Source: Calothrix sp. PCC 7103 (GTDB taxonomy: Bacteria > Cyanobacteriota > Cyanobacteriia > Cyanobacteriales > Nostocaceae). From it: a DNA stretch of 64,000 bases. Under the pieces are notes generated by a model. That model was not told the DNA's origin. It searched no databases and saw only the letters and a program-made list of their open reading frames with translations. The stretch is from positions 565,265-629,264 of the forward strand of contig NZ_KB217483.1 of assembly GCF_000331305.1 (NCBI RefSeq). Direction: 5' to 3'. Below are positions 1 through 8,453 of the stretch, one piece after another. The number at the start of each line of letters is the position of its first letter. Within the stretch, counting starts at the first letter, position 1. Made by a program: the position numbers and the translations under genes.

Positions 1-89
1 AAGTCAAAATTTTAGCTTGGTATGACAACGAATGGGGCTATGCAAATCGCATGGTTGAACTCGCACGCAAAGTAGCTCTTACTCTTTAA
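1..89 (+). CDS. Glyceraldehyde-3-phosphate dehydrogenase, C-terminal end (partial)
   Basis: The frame starting at base 3 runs open from the window edge to a TAA at 87-89. Its 28 residues include WYDNEWGYANRMVELA, the highly conserved C-terminal signature of phosphorylating GAPDH. The gene lies 19 bp upstream of arsJ. In known ars operons a dedicated GAPDH uses arsenate in place of phosphate to form 1-arseno-3-phosphoglycerate, which ArsJ exports; this placement makes that role likely here. Only the end is visible, so cofactor and catalytic residues cannot be checked. Confidence 0.9.
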   Translation, partial: VKILAWYDNEWGYANRMVELARKVALTL

Positions 90-108
90 CACTAAGCACT
101 CATCACTC

Positions 109-1356
109 ATGACAAACACTAATTTAAGAAACTATATCTTAGTAACGCTTACATATTGGGGCTTCACAATAACTGATGGTGCCTTGCGAATGTTGGTGTT
201 ACTTTATTTTAACCAGATAGGTTACAGCCCAATTCAAATTGCCTCGCTGTTTCTGTTTTACGAAATTTTTGGTATTGTCACCAACTTTTTAGGTGGGTGG
301 ATTGGTTCACAATTCGGACTAAAATTAACGCTTTACTCTGGAATAGGGCTACAAATATTCTCTTTAGTAATGTTGTCTGGGTTAAATCGTGGTTGGCCTG
401 AATGGGTAGCAGTACTATTTGTGATGGTTGCACAGGCATTTTCTGGAATAGCCAAAGACCTGACTAAAATGAGTACAAAAAGTGCCATACGCTTAGTTGT
501 ACCCCAAGATGCTCAATCTGCACTGTTTAAATGGGTAGCAATACTTACTGGTTCTAAGAACGCTCTTAAAGGTATTGGTTTCTTTGTTGGTAGTGTACTG
601 CTGTCTGTATTTGGCTTCGTGAATGCTCTATGGATAATGGCAGCAGGGCTATTTGTAATAATTTTTATAGGTTTAATGCTTCCGAAAGGAATGGGAAAAA
701 TCAAGAAAAAAGTCAAATTTTCCCAACTCTTTTCTAAAAGCCAGGAAATCAATATTCTTTCCGCTGCAAGATTCTTTCTGTTTGGTTCCAGAGATGTTTG
801 GTTTGTAGTAGGTCTACCAGTATTTTTACGTAGTGTACTGGGATGGACGTTTTACCAAGTCGGAGGTTTCTTAGCTATTTGGGTAATTGCTTATGGTATT
901 GTGCAATCATCTGCCCCAACCTTGCTAAAACGTTTTGGTTCCGGTCGTCCTCCTACTGCATCAACTATTCAATTTTGGACTTTTACCTTAACCGCAGTAC
1001 CAGCGCTTATTGCCATTGGTTTACAAGCAGGTATTGAGCCGAACACCGTAATTATTGCTGGGCTACTTCTATTTGGTTTGGTATTTGCTTTTAACTCCGC
1101 AGTCCATTCTTACTTAGTATTAGCATTTACCGATGATGATAAAGTCGCGTTGAATGTAGGCTTTTATTACATGGCAAACTCAGCCGGAAGATTAGCTGGT
1201 ACAGTATTATCAGGAGCAATTTTTCAAGCTTTTGGATTGGTAGGGTGTTTATGGACATCAATGGTATTTATTTTAGCTGCCGGAATAGTATCGTTGAAAT
1301 TACCTAACCCTCAACCAAGTAAAGGCATAGCATGGAAGGCAGGCGAAGGTGATTAA
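109..1356 (+). CDS. arsJ: ArsJ organoarsenical efflux permease (MFS)
   Basis: A 415-residue polytopic membrane protein of the major facilitator superfamily with about 12 hydrophobic segments. The N-terminus (NYILVTLTYWGFTITDGALR) is typical of ArsJ. Known ArsJ proteins export 1-arseno-3-phosphoglycerate, the unstable product made by the partner GAPDH from arsenate, giving net arsenate extrusion. The gene directly follows a GAPDH end with 19 bp between them, the usual gapdh-arsJ pairing, and is followed 34 bp later by a phosphate-binding-protein gene on the same strand. No clear Shine-Dalgarno precedes the ATG, which fits translation from an upstream operon partner. The function rests on family resemblance plus the gene pair. 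Confidence 0.9.
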   Translation: MTNTNLRNYILVTLTYWGFTITDGALRMLVLLYFNQIGYSPIQIASLFLFYEIFGIVTNFLGGWIGSQFGLKLTLYSGIGLQIFSLVMLSGLNRGWPEWVAVLFVMVAQAFSGIAKDLTKMSTKSAIRLVVPQDAQSALFKWVAILTGSKNALKGIGFFVGSVLLSVFGFVNALWIMAAGLFVIIFIGLMLPKGMGKIKKKVKFSQLFSKSQEINILSAARFFLFGSRDVWFVVGLPVFLRSVLGWTFYQVGGFLAIWVIAYGIVQSSAPTLLKRFGSGRPPTASTIQFWTFTLTAVPALIAIGLQAGIEPNTVIIAGLLLFGLVFAFNSAVHSYLVLAFTDDDKVALNVGFYYMANSAGRLAGTVLSGAIFQAFGLVGCLWTSMVFILAAGIVSLKLPNPQPSKGIAWKAGEGD

Positions 1357-1390
1357 TTAAAGGGTTTTACCCATTTATAATACCTAATAT

Positions 1391-2362
1391 ATGTCAAAAG
1401 CAAGCAACAAAGAAACCTTAACGTTGGTCTTAGCTCTGCTTATCACTGGCGGGCTAGCGGCAGGTGGTATATGGTACTTCCAAGGTAATTTATCTAATCA
1501 GAGTATAGAGAAGACTGACGATAATCAAAATCGTCAAGTCCAAAATTCTACAAATCAAATTATTGGAACGTCAAGCTTAGACACCAGTTTGCCAAGCCCC
1601 AGTGTGTTGACTATTGATGGTAGCGTAACAATGGTCGCTGCGATTAAACAGTTACAAATAGCTTTTTCATTAGTAAACCCATCTTTGTCTACAACTTATG
1701 GTGTACCCGATGGTAAGCCGAATGGAACTAATGCGGGGATCAAAAATCTAATTGATGGTAAAGTTTTGATGGCTGCTTCTTCCCGGCGCCTGAAACCAGA
1801 AGAAATTCAAGCAGGTCTTGTGGGAATTCCAATTGCAAAAGACGCTTTAGCTGTAACAATAGGTATCAACAATCCCTACCAAGGGGGATTGACAATGGCG
1901 CAATTAAAAGGAATATTCCAAGGAAAAATTACAAACTGGTCGGAAGTGGGGGGACCTAACGCACCAATTAAAGTAATTAACCGTTCTCGCGATAGCGGTA
2001 CTCACACCTTATTTCAAGATGTAGTTCTTTTAGGAAAAGAATTTCCTCCAGATGGGGCAAACTTTAAAACGCTTGAACAGGATGAAACCACACCAATATT
2101 GCGTGCGTTAGGGAAAGATGGCATAAGTTACAGTACCGTAACCCAAATTGAAAACCAAAAAACCGTTCGCATCGTTCCTATCGATGGAATATCTCCCACA
2201 GATCAAACCGCTATTCAAAACGCATCTTATCCAATTAGTCGAGTAGTCTACCTAGCAGTACCACAAAAAACCAATCCAGCAACAAAACAATTTATAGACT
2301 TCACCTTATCTACTCAAGGACAACAAATAATCAAAAGAGCAGGTTTTATTCCTATTCAATAG
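1391..2362 (+). CDS. PstS-like phosphate/arsenate-binding protein, membrane-anchored
   Basis: A 323-residue PBP-like domain protein. Residues about 10-30 form a single hydrophobic segment that would anchor it or act as an uncleaved signal, with no lipobox cysteine. The domain begins at TIDGSVTM and continues with an ASSRRLKPEE segment, LKGIFQGKITNWSEVGG and NRSRDSGTHTLFQ, matching the phosphate-binding loops of the PstS/SphX superfamily. It is the third gene of a gapdh-arsJ-pstS-phosphatase run with short spacings. Such binding proteins are common in ars loci, where they may bind phosphate or arsenate; which one cannot be read from the sequence. It is a different type from the lipoprotein PstS encoded at 4328-5380. 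Confidence 0.82.
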   Translation: MSKASNKETLTLVLALLITGGLAAGGIWYFQGNLSNQSIEKTDDNQNRQVQNSTNQIIGTSSLDTSLPSPSVLTIDGSVTMVAAIKQLQIAFSLVNPSLSTTYGVPDGKPNGTNAGIKNLIDGKVLMAASSRRLKPEEIQAGLVGIPIAKDALAVTIGINNPYQGGLTMAQLKGIFQGKITNWSEVGGPNAPIKVINRSRDSGTHTLFQDVVLLGKEFPPDGANFKTLEQDETTPILRALGKDGISYSTVTQIENQKTVRIVPIDGISPTDQTAIQNASYPISRVVYLAVPQKTNPATKQFIDFTLSTQGQQIIKRAGFIPIQ

Positions 2363-2374
2363 CGGTTAAACTCA

Positions 2375-2839
2375 ATGCAACAAACAACTCAGCCAATTGC
2401 AGAAAATTTATGGTGGGTAATGCCAAACACATTAGCAGGTGTTCGTAAACCAACCTTAGAAGAACTAAGCGAACTGAAAGCTGCAGGAATTAGTGCAATT
2501 GTTTCAGTCATGAATTACCCGGCAAACTTAGATTTATACGAGCAGTTCGATATCCCTCATCTTTGGCTGCCCATTGATGTAGGTAGCTCACCAAGTCGAG
2601 AACAGGTTCAGGAATTACAACAATTTGTTAACATTCAAAATTCTTTAGGTCATGCTGTAGCAGTTCATTGTACAGGTGGAGTACATCGCACAGGTACAAT
2701 GCTGGCTTCTTACCTAATTTTCAACGGTTCATCTTACAGCGATGCAATGCAGAAAATTCAGAATGCTAACCCTGCTGTTCATTTAGAACAAGCTCAAATT
2801 AGCTTTTTACGTTCTTTGGCAGATCAATTAAGCATTTAG
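2375..2839 (+). CDS. Dual-specificity / tyrosine-like protein phosphatase
   Basis: A 154-residue cysteine-phosphatase. The P-loop HCTGGVHRTG gives catalytic Cys99 and phosphate-binding Arg105, the CX5R signature of the dual-specificity phosphatase fold; the upstream general-acid Asp is probably Asp68 in LPIDVG. It starts 12 bp after the PstS-like gene and is probably cotranscribed with arsJ. Its 3' end overlaps the convergent flavoprotein gene by 12 bp. The substrate is unknown. In this setting it could act on a phospho- or arseno-ester or have a regulatory role, but that is inference; it is not the arsenate reductase, which is encoded at 8011-8415. Confidence 0.8.
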   Translation: MQQTTQPIAENLWWVMPNTLAGVRKPTLEELSELKAAGISAIVSVMNYPANLDLYEQFDIPHLWLPIDVGSSPSREQVQELQQFVNIQNSLGHAVAVHCTGGVHRTGTMLASYLIFNGSSYSDAMQKIQNANPAVHLEQAQISFLRSLADQLSI

Positions 2840-4186
2840 TATTCGCTTAACCCAAGCTTGAGCGCTCATTTGTACGGGGTCCCAAGGACTGCTCAAAGGA
2901 GGTGTGTAACTCAAGTCAAGCTCGCTCATATCTTCTACTTTCATTCCGTGAAACAAAGCACAAGCAAAAATGTCGATGCGCTTGGCAACTTCTCCTTGGT
3001 AATGTCCGGCAATTTGGGCGCCTAATAATTTGCCTGTTTTAGAATCTCCGGTAACACGAATCCGTAATTTCTTCGCACCTGGATAATAAACTTTGTGATC
3101 CCAGGTTTCAAATTCAACTGTCACAGGATTTAATCGTGTGTTATTAACTTCAAAATCACGTAACCCTGTACGAGCTACAGCTAAATCAAATATCTTTATA
3201 ACTTGAGTACCAAGCGTTCCAGCAAATTCTACATTTCCACCAATTGCATTCTCACCAGCAATGCGACCTTGTTTATGTGCTGTTGTGCCCAAGGGTAAGT
3301 AAACATACTCATTGAGTAAACGATGCCAAGTTTCAGTACAATCTCCCGCAGCATAAATATCGGGCACATTGGTTTCCATTTTTCTATTAACTTGAATGGC
3401 GCCACGTATACCAGTTTTAAATCCTGCCGACACAGCTAAGTCTGTTAATGGCTTAATTCCAACTGCTACCAGAACCATATCAGTAGTTTTATTAAAACCA
3501 TCAGAACCAGTAACTACTAATTGGGTTCCTTGTTGTTCAACTGTATTAATTTCAGTACTATTAATTACTTCTATTCCATGTTGTTGAAGTTTTTCGGCAA
3601 TCATCAGTCCTAAACTAGAGTCAACAGTTTTCATCACTGTTGGTGAATGTTCCACCAGTGTCACACTTATATTTTGATGAGTTAAAGCATCCGCCATTTC
3701 TAAACCAATATACCCACCCCCAACAATTACTGCGTGCTTTGGTTGATGAGTCGTCATATATTCATGAACGGCAAAAGTATCACCCATCGAATGCAACAGA
3801 AACACACCCTTGTTGTCTAACCCTTTGATACGGGGTTGAACGGAAACGGCGCCTGTACCAATTACTAATTTATCGTAATTCAACCATTGCTCTTGCCCTT
3901 GTTGATTTACGATTTTAACACTTTTGTTAATCGCGTCTACCATCGTAGCAGTATGGTTGAGTAATAAATTTATTCCTGTGGAAGTGATTTCTTCTGCTGT
4001 TCGATGAGCAAGATGGCGCCAGTCAGTAACTTCTCCACTCAAGTAAAAAGGAATACCACAAATACTGTAGTTAGGGAAGTTATCAGCAACAACTAGAGTC
4101 ACATTAACTGTAGAATCTAATTCTTTTGCTCGTAAACCCGCGCTAATACCAGCATCGCTACCACCAATTATTAATAAACGAGTCAT
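2828..4186 (-). CDS. CoA-disulfide-reductase-like FAD/NAD(P)H oxidoreductase
   Basis: A 452-residue pyridine-nucleotide-disulfide oxidoreductase. The N-terminal FAD dinucleotide fold is LLIIGGSDAGISAG; a second Rossmann motif, VIVGGGYIGLEMA, binds NAD(P)H; and IYAAGDCTE is the FAD C-terminal motif. The redox-active single cysteine of the CoADR/NADH-oxidase family is present as Cys43 in NYSICGIPF. A dimerisation domain follows from about residue 325. Flavoproteins of this group reduce disulfides, per- or polysulfides, or peroxide; the exact substrate is not determinable. It sits in the arsenic island, converging on the phosphatase gene (12 bp overlap), so a thiol-redox role during arsenic stress is a reasonable inference. 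Confidence 0.82.
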   Translation of the reverse strand: MTRLLIIGGSDAGISAGLRAKELDSTVNVTLVVADNFPNYSICGIPFYLSGEVTDWRHLAHRTAEEITSTGINLLLNHTATMVDAINKSVKIVNQQGQEQWLNYDKLVIGTGAVSVQPRIKGLDNKGVFLLHSMGDTFAVHEYMTTHQPKHAVIVGGGYIGLEMADALTHQNISVTLVEHSPTVMKTVDSSLGLMIAEKLQQHGIEVINSTEINTVEQQGTQLVVTGSDGFNKTTDMVLVAVGIKPLTDLAVSAGFKTGIRGAIQVNRKMETNVPDIYAAGDCTETWHRLLNEYVYLPLGTTAHKQGRIAGENAIGGNVEFAGTLGTQVIKIFDLAVARTGLRDFEVNNTRLNPVTVEFETWDHKVYYPGAKKLRIRVTGDSKTGKLLGAQIAGHYQGEVAKRIDIFACALFHGMKVEDMSELDLSYTPPLSSPWDPVQMSAQAWVKRILNA

Positions 4187-4327
4187 AATGCCTTTATTAC
4201 TTCAATTGTGATTCAGGTAATTGTCAAGTAGCAAAAGTCGCGAATTAAATATAAAGAATAAATCATCTGGCGCCGACCGTAAATTGAAGGCGCCGCAATG
4301 AGCCAAATAGTACGAAGATAAATAAAC

Positions 4328-5380
4328 CTAAAATTGCTTCTGCTTCTGTAGTAACTGTCCTATCGTCAAATCAAACTGTGACTCTCCACCAAATACGGTT
4401 CCCACTTTACCTTTATTTAAGTGAACAACACCAATTCTATAGATTTCGTCAGGTAAAGACACATAACCTACAGAATCTGCAACAGAAGATGCTTTTTGCA
4501 GATAAAAGTTAACGAATTCGTAAACATAGTGTTTTTCAGACGAATATGGATTTACATATATAAATAAGGGTCGAGACAGTGGTTTGTATTTATTCTTATG
4601 TACAGCTTCTGGTGATGGTTCGACTGCTCCGTTTCCGTTATCGACTCTTAAAGTTTTTAATTTATTTTTGTGTTCTTTGTAGTATGCATAGCCAAAGTAA
4701 CCCAATGCATTAGGGTCTTGAATGATTCCATTTACTAAGACTTCATCATCTTCACTTCCTGTATAATCTTTACGACTAACTTTAGCTTCACCTACAGTCG
4801 CTTCAGTAAAGTAGTCGAATGTACCAGATTTTTCACCAGCACCAAATAAAGTAAGGGGTTTATCGGGCCAAGATGCACGTACTTGGGACCAGCGAGTAAT
4901 TTTACCTTCAGCTGCTGGTTCCCACATTTTTTTCAACTCGGCAACAGTAATATCTTTTGCCCAGTCGTTTTGAGGGTTTACAACTACAGTAAGAGCGTCA
5001 AAAGCTACCGGAATCTCTACATACTGAATATTATTCTGTTTACAAACTTCTATTTCTTTCTTGGAAATAGGTCGAGAAGCATTGCTGATATCAGTTTCTC
5101 CAGCACAGAATTTCTCAAACCCACCACTAGTACCCGAAATGTTTACTGATACTTGGGCTTTAACGTTTGGGTTCGCTTGATATTGTTTTGCAATTGCTTC
5201 TGTGATAGGAAATACGGTACTAGAACCATCTATTTTGATTGTAGGAACAATTTCTTTATCTGTGACACTTTGCCCGGTAGGTGATGACTGAACTTGAGAA
5301 GGTGTATTAGATGTGTTAGTACAGCTAGCCAGTACCAACATCCCGACCACGAGAGCAAAATTTTTCACAACTACGTTCAT
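4328..5380 (-). CDS. pstS: Phosphate ABC transporter substrate-binding lipoprotein (PstS family)
   Basis: A 350-residue PstS-type binding protein. The N-terminus is a lipoprotein signal with lipobox LASC (Cys20 from the chosen start), followed by a low-complexity Ser/Thr/Gln linker. Ligand loops are visible as [37 protein letters not shown] and [12 protein letters not shown]. An in-frame GTG at 5389 exists, but AGGAG lies eight bases before the ATG at 5380, so I chose that start. It is transcribed divergently from acr3, and the 200-bp gap between them contains three TCAA-N6-TTGA boxes, suggesting arsenic-responsive expression. The rest of a Pst transporter is not in the window. Confidence 0.85.
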   Translation of the reverse strand: MNVVVKNFALVVGMLVLASCTNTSNTPSQVQSSPTGQSVTDKEIVPTIKIDGSSTVFPITEAIAKQYQANPNVKAQVSVNISGTSGGFEKFCAGETDISNASRPISKKEIEVCKQNNIQYVEIPVAFDALTVVVNPQNDWAKDITVAELKKMWEPAAEGKITRWSQVRASWPDKPLTLFGAGEKSGTFDYFTEATVGEAKVSRKDYTGSEDDEVLVNGIIQDPNALGYFGYAYYKEHKNKLKTLRVDNGNGAVEPSPEAVHKNKYKPLSRPLFIYVNPYSSEKHYVYEFVNFYLQKASSVADSVGYVSLPDEIYRIGVVHLNKGKVGTVFGGESQFDLTIGQLLQKQKQF

Positions 5381-5427
5381 TGACCACACTCCTGTGGGTT
5401 AGTTACATCAAAGGTATGTGCCCATCA

Positions 5428-5547
5428 TTTCAAATAAAATTGATGTATGAAACGTGCGTGCGATACAAAAAACAAAACTTATCAATTTTTTTTGATGCTT
5501 TTACTAAGATGGGATTATCATGAAACTTATGCATCAATTTTTTTTGA
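5428..5547. promoter_or_regulatory. Three ArsR-type operator boxes between pstS and acr3
   Basis: Three copies of an inverted repeat TCAA-N6-TTGA lie at 5430-5443, 5482-5495 and 5534-5547. The last two have all-T spacers and the first reads TTTCAAATAAAATTGATG. The third is about 40 bp before the acr3 ATG. Short TCAA/TTGA dyads are the style of half-site bound by ArsR/SmtB repressors. The divergent genes flanking the region and the two arsR genes nearby support an arsenite-responsive control region; binding itself is inferred. Confidence 0.6.
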
Positions 5548-5587
5548 AATAGTTTAATTAAATGATTTGGGTCACGGAGTAGAGTTT

Positions 5588-6739
5588 ATGAGTGCAAACA
5601 ATCCGCAAGTAAGGCCAGTTAGGGTACAAGCAGGTAGCAATTTAAGCTTTTTTGAAAAATACCTGACTGTTTGGGTGTTTTTATGTATCGTAGCGGGAAT
5701 AGTACTTGGGAGATTATTTCCGGGAGTTGCGGTAGCGCTTGATGCGATGAGTGTGTATCAAGTATCTATACCTATCGCGATATGTTTATTCTTCATGATG
5801 TACCCCATCATGGTCAAAATTGATTTTACTCAGGCAGCTAATGCTATTCGGGCGCCGAAAGCGGTAATTTTGACGTTAGTGGTGAATTGGTTGATTAAGC
5901 CATTTACAATGGTAGTGTTTGCTCAGTTCTTTTTAGGATGGTTATTTCGTCCTTTGATAGTGGGGACAGAAATAATTCGTGGAAGTCAAGTACCAATTTT
6001 TAATTCTTATATAGCGGGTACTATTTTATTAGGAATTGCACCTTGTACGGCGATGGTGTTGATGTGGGGATACCTTTGCTATGGTAATCAGGGACATACT
6101 TTAGTAATGGTAGCAGTTAATTCTTTAGCAATGCTATTTTTATATGCTCCTTTAGGAAGATGGTTGCTGGCAGCAAATGATTTAGCTGTACCTTGGGAAA
6201 CGATTGTTTTGTCGGTCTTAATTTATGTTGGTTTGCCATTGATAGCAGGAATGTATAGCCGCTACTGGATTTTAAAGCATAAAGGTAGAGAATGGTTTGA
6301 AAGACGTTTTTTAAAGTATCTTAGTCCAATTGCGATTACTGCACTATTAATTACTTTAGTTCTACTATTTGCGTTCAAAGGAGAATTAATAGTTAATAAT
6401 CCTTTACATATTTTACTAATTGCAGTGCCACTATTTATTCAAACTAATTTTATTTTCTTGATTGGATATGTCGCAGCGTTAAAGCTCAACATACCATACG
6501 AAGATGCGGCGCCAGCAGCATTAATTGGAGCTAGTAATCATTTTGAAGTTGCAATTGCCACTGCTGTGATGTTGTTTGGTTTAAATTCTGGCGCCGCATT
6601 AGCAACAGTAGTAGGGGTTTTAATCGAAGTACCTGTAATGTTAATGTTGGTAGAACTTTGTAAGCGAACAGCAGCTTGGTTCCCACGCGAACCTGAAAAA
6701 GCTACACTAATTGACCCCAGGTGCATTAAACCCTTTTAA
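5588..6739 (+). CDS. acr3: Arsenite efflux permease Acr3
   Basis: A 383-residue integral membrane protein with ten hydrophobic segments, matching the Acr3 (arsenical resistance-3, BASS superfamily) transporters that extrude As(OH)3 across the plasma membrane. [12 protein letters not shown] carries the conserved transport cysteine of TM4, and a conserved acidic segment lies in [13 protein letters not shown]. An upstream TTG at 5567 is in frame, but GGAG eight bases before the ATG at 5588 marks the better start. It is divergent from pstS and convergent with arsR. The upstream TCAA-N6-TTGA boxes suggest ArsR repression. With arsC it forms the reduce-then-export route. Confidence 0.93.
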   Translation: MSANNPQVRPVRVQAGSNLSFFEKYLTVWVFLCIVAGIVLGRLFPGVAVALDAMSVYQVSIPIAICLFFMMYPIMVKIDFTQAANAIRAPKAVILTLVVNWLIKPFTMVVFAQFFLGWLFRPLIVGTEIIRGSQVPIFNSYIAGTILLGIAPCTAMVLMWGYLCYGNQGHTLVMVAVNSLAMLFLYAPLGRWLLAANDLAVPWETIVLSVLIYVGLPLIAGMYSRYWILKHKGREWFERRFLKYLSPIAITALLITLVLLFAFKGELIVNNPLHILLIAVPLFIQTNFIFLIGYVAALKLNIPYEDAAPAALIGASNHFEVAIATAVMLFGLNSGAALATVVGVLIEVPVMLMLVELCKRTAAWFPREPEKATLIDPRCIKPF

Positions 6740-6759
6740 TCTTGTATTTAATATTGTAT

Positions 6760-6776
6760 GGTGGGCAGTGCCCACC
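6760..6776. terminator. Perfect 8-bp hairpin between convergent acr3 and arsR
   Basis: GGTGGGCAGTGCCCACC is a perfect inverted repeat with a single-base centre, located between the 3' ends of acr3 and the arsR gene at 6788. It lacks a strong T-run, so it may work as a bidirectional terminator or be a copy of a dispersed GGTGGGC/GCCCACC repeat common in cyanobacteria. Confidence 0.5.
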
Positions 6777-6787
6777 TCACTATAGTA

Positions 6788-7117
6788 CTATTTATTATCA
6801 GAACAGGGTGAAGCAGGAGTAATTTTACTAATGCGACTAAAATCTCTTAAATAATTTTGTAAAACTTCAAATTGAGAGCTATTCAGACTGTAGTAAATCC
6901 AACGTCCTTCTTGCCGCGCGTTAACAAAACCAGCTTCTTTAAGAATTTTAAGATGAAACGATAGCTTTGACTGAGTAACACCTAACACTTCACACAAATC
7001 ACAAACACACTGCTCTCGTTTCCGTAATAGTTCCAAAGTGCCAATTCGTAAAGGGTCAGAAAGAGCATGAAAACCAGCAGCGATATTTTTCGGAACGGTA
7101 GCTTCTTGAGTTTGCAT
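6788..7117 (-). CDS. arsR: ArsR-family repressor with a Cys-x-Cys-x2-Cys sensor
   Basis: A 109-residue winged-helix ArsR/SmtB protein. The DNA-recognition helix is VTQSKLSFHLKILKEAG, followed by the wing ARQEGRWIYYSLN. The sensor motif QCVCDLC provides Cys37, Cys39 and Cys42, the classical As(III) site in the helix before the recognition helix. The open frame extends to 7213, but the extra 32 codons run over AT-rich promoter-like DNA and conserved homology begins just after MQTQEATVPK, so I place the start at 7117. It lies 92 bp downstream of the other arsR on the same strand and converges on acr3. Confidence 0.88.
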   Translation of the reverse strand: MQTQEATVPKNIAAGFHALSDPLRIGTLELLRKREQCVCDLCEVLGVTQSKLSFHLKILKEAGFVNARQEGRWIYYSLNSSQFEVLQNYLRDFSRISKITPASPCSDNK

Positions 7118-7209
7118 TTTGTTGCTGTACTTATATATAAATGTTTTTTTAACAGAGTGTACTTCTTCTATATTAACAACTAATATAACCAATTGTTGAA
7201 ATATGCCGC

Positions 7210-7536
7210 TCATGAAATTGCTTCTTTAAGCACCATTAACTTTTCTGTAAGAATTCGGTAATAAATCCAAGTCCCACGTCTTTGTTTATCTACCAAACCC
7301 GCTTCATACATCACCTTGAGGTGATGACTAATTGTTGGTTGTGAAAGTCCTAGTGGTTCCACCAACTCACATGCACAAACCTCTTGATTTGGTTGCGAAG
7401 CAATTAAACTTAACATCTGTAAACGCACTGGCTCGCCTAACACCCGAAAAATAGCAGCCAAATCTACAGCTTCACTTTGCGTAAGCTTACCACTAAACAA
7501 TCCAGAACAACAGGGGCGCGATTTAGACAATTTCAT
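7210..7536 (-). CDS. arsR: ArsR-family repressor with Cys-Cys N-terminus and CxC sensor
   Basis: A 108-residue ArsR/SmtB regulator. The recognition helix is LSQPTISHHLKVMYEAG and the wing KQRRGTWIYYRI. Two cysteine clusters are visible: a vicinal pair Cys9-Cys10 (RPCCSG) near the N-terminus and Cys54-x-Cys56 (EVCACELVE) in the sensor helix, so the metalloid site could be built from both. An upstream TTG/ATG extension to 7605 would run over the operator palindromes; the ATG at 7536 is preferred. It is divergent from arsI with a 90-bp palindrome-rich gap, a layout typical of an autoregulated repressor controlling its neighbour. The sensors differ between the two arsR genes, so they may respond to different arsenicals. 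Confidence 0.88.
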   Translation of the reverse strand: MKLSKSRPCCSGLFSGKLTQSEAVDLAAIFRVLGEPVRLQMLSLIASQPNQEVCACELVEPLGLSQPTISHHLKVMYEAGLVDKQRRGTWIYYRILTEKLMVLKEAIS

Positions 7537-7548
7537 ACTTCTATATTG

Positions 7549-7611
7549 ACATATATCGATATGTATTGCAAAATATTGATATTGGTCAATATCGACTGAT
7601 GTCAATATTGA
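7549..7611. promoter_or_regulatory. Palindrome cluster between arsR and arsI
   Basis: The gap between divergent arsR and arsI holds ATATCGATAT (7553-7562), ATATTGA/TCAATAT arms (7573-7579 and 7586-7592) and the perfect palindrome TCAATATTGA (7602-7611), which sits just before the arsI ribosome-binding site. These share TCAA/TTGA half-sites with the boxes upstream of acr3 and are good candidate operators for the adjacent ArsR. Confidence 0.6.
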
Positions 7612-7626
7612 AGAGGATTAATAACT

Positions 7627-8040
7627 ATGTCACGTGTACAGTTAGCTCTGAATGTCAGTAATATCGATGCTGCCGTTGACTTTTATAGCAAGCTTTTTGG
7701 AACTGCACCAGCAAAGTGGCGCCCAGGTTATGCGAATTTTGCGATTGTAGAACCACCTTTGAAGTTAGTGCTAATTGAAAACTCTTCAGCAGCAGGTAGT
7801 ATAAATCATCTAGGAGTTGAAGTTGAATCATCCGAGAAAGTGATGGAAGCAAGCAATCGACTTCAGGAGGCGAATTTAGAGATTACACCAGAGAATCAAA
7901 CTACTTGCTGTTACGCTTTACAGGATAAGGTTTGGCTAAAAGACCCTGATGGCGCCGATTGGGAAGTTTACACAGTTCTGGAAGATTCAACAACTTTTGG
8001 AGTGTCTCGGTTAAATTCCGAAAATGCTTGTTGCCAATAA
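7627..8040 (+). CDS. arsI: ArsI C-As lyase (VOC-fold dioxygenase)
   Basis: A 137-residue vicinal-oxygen-chelate protein of the ArsI/CadI group. Known ArsI uses Fe(II) and O2 to split the carbon-arsenic bond of trivalent organoarsenicals such as MAs(III). The family's vicinal cysteines are present as Cys94-Cys95 (QTTCCYAL), and metal ligands are probably Gln5, His61 and Glu113 in RVQLALN, INHLGVE and WEVYTV. A C-terminal Cys-Cys pair (135-136) is also seen. AGAGG precedes the ATG. It is divergent from arsR across a palindrome-rich operator region and overlaps arsC by 30 bp at the 3' end. The vicinal cysteines favour ArsI over an ordinary glyoxalase. Confidence 0.88.
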   Translation: MSRVQLALNVSNIDAAVDFYSKLFGTAPAKWRPGYANFAIVEPPLKLVLIENSSAAGSINHLGVEVESSEKVMEASNRLQEANLEITPENQTTCCYALQDKVWLKDPDGADWEVYTVLEDSTTFGVSRLNSENACCQ

Positions 8041-8415
8041 CTGTTCAACTCGTTCTTTTACCTGGTCACGAACAATGCGGAATTTTTCAATATCTTGTTC
8101 TTCTGGGTCTTCGAGTTGCCAATCTTGAAATACTTCTCTTAGTACCCATTCTTCTGGTAAGTTAACTCCACAACCGCACAGAGAAATTACAGCATCATAA
8201 TCTTGCGAGTTAAATTCACTCAGTGCTTTCGATGTTTGCTTGCTAATATCAATACCAATTTCCGCCATAACTTGTACGGCAACTGGGTCTACATGACTTG
8301 CTTCTAAACCAGAACTAGAAACTGTAATTTTACCTTCACCTAATACACGAGCAAATCCTTCTGCCATTTGGGAACGGCGAGAATTCTTCTTGCAAACAAA
8401 CATAACTCTTTTCAT
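8011..8415 (-). CDS. arsC: Arsenate reductase ArsC, low-molecular-weight phosphatase fold
   Basis: A 134-residue LMW-PTP-type arsenate reductase that converts As(V) to As(III). The P-loop CKKNSRRSQMAEGF gives Cys8 and Arg14, and the shuttle cysteines are Cys80 and Cys82 in SLCGCGVNLPEEW. These positions match those described for Synechocystis ArsC, a glutathione/glutaredoxin-dependent enzyme, rather than the S. aureus thioredoxin type. The gene converges on arsI (30-bp overlap) and is upstream, on the same strand, of the aquaporin gene with 38 bp between, so the two are probably cotranscribed. Arsenite made here would leave through Acr3. Confidence 0.92.
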   Translation of the reverse strand: MKRVMFVCKKNSRRSQMAEGFARVLGEGKITVSSSGLEASHVDPVAVQVMAEIGIDISKQTSKALSEFNSQDYDAVISLCGCGVNLPEEWVLREVFQDWQLEDPEEQDIEKFRIVRDQVKERVEQLLATSIFGI

Positions 8416-8453
8416 AATTATCTTAGTATAAATTTAGACGGGAAGTTCAATAA

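Noticed and set aside
7537..7605. N-terminal extension of the arsR gene to 7605
   Set aside because: The extra codons cover the operator palindromes and add no conserved sequence; the start at 7536 is preferred.
7627..8040. Generic glyoxalase annotation
   Set aside because: The vicinal Cys94-Cys95 and the ars context fit ArsI better.
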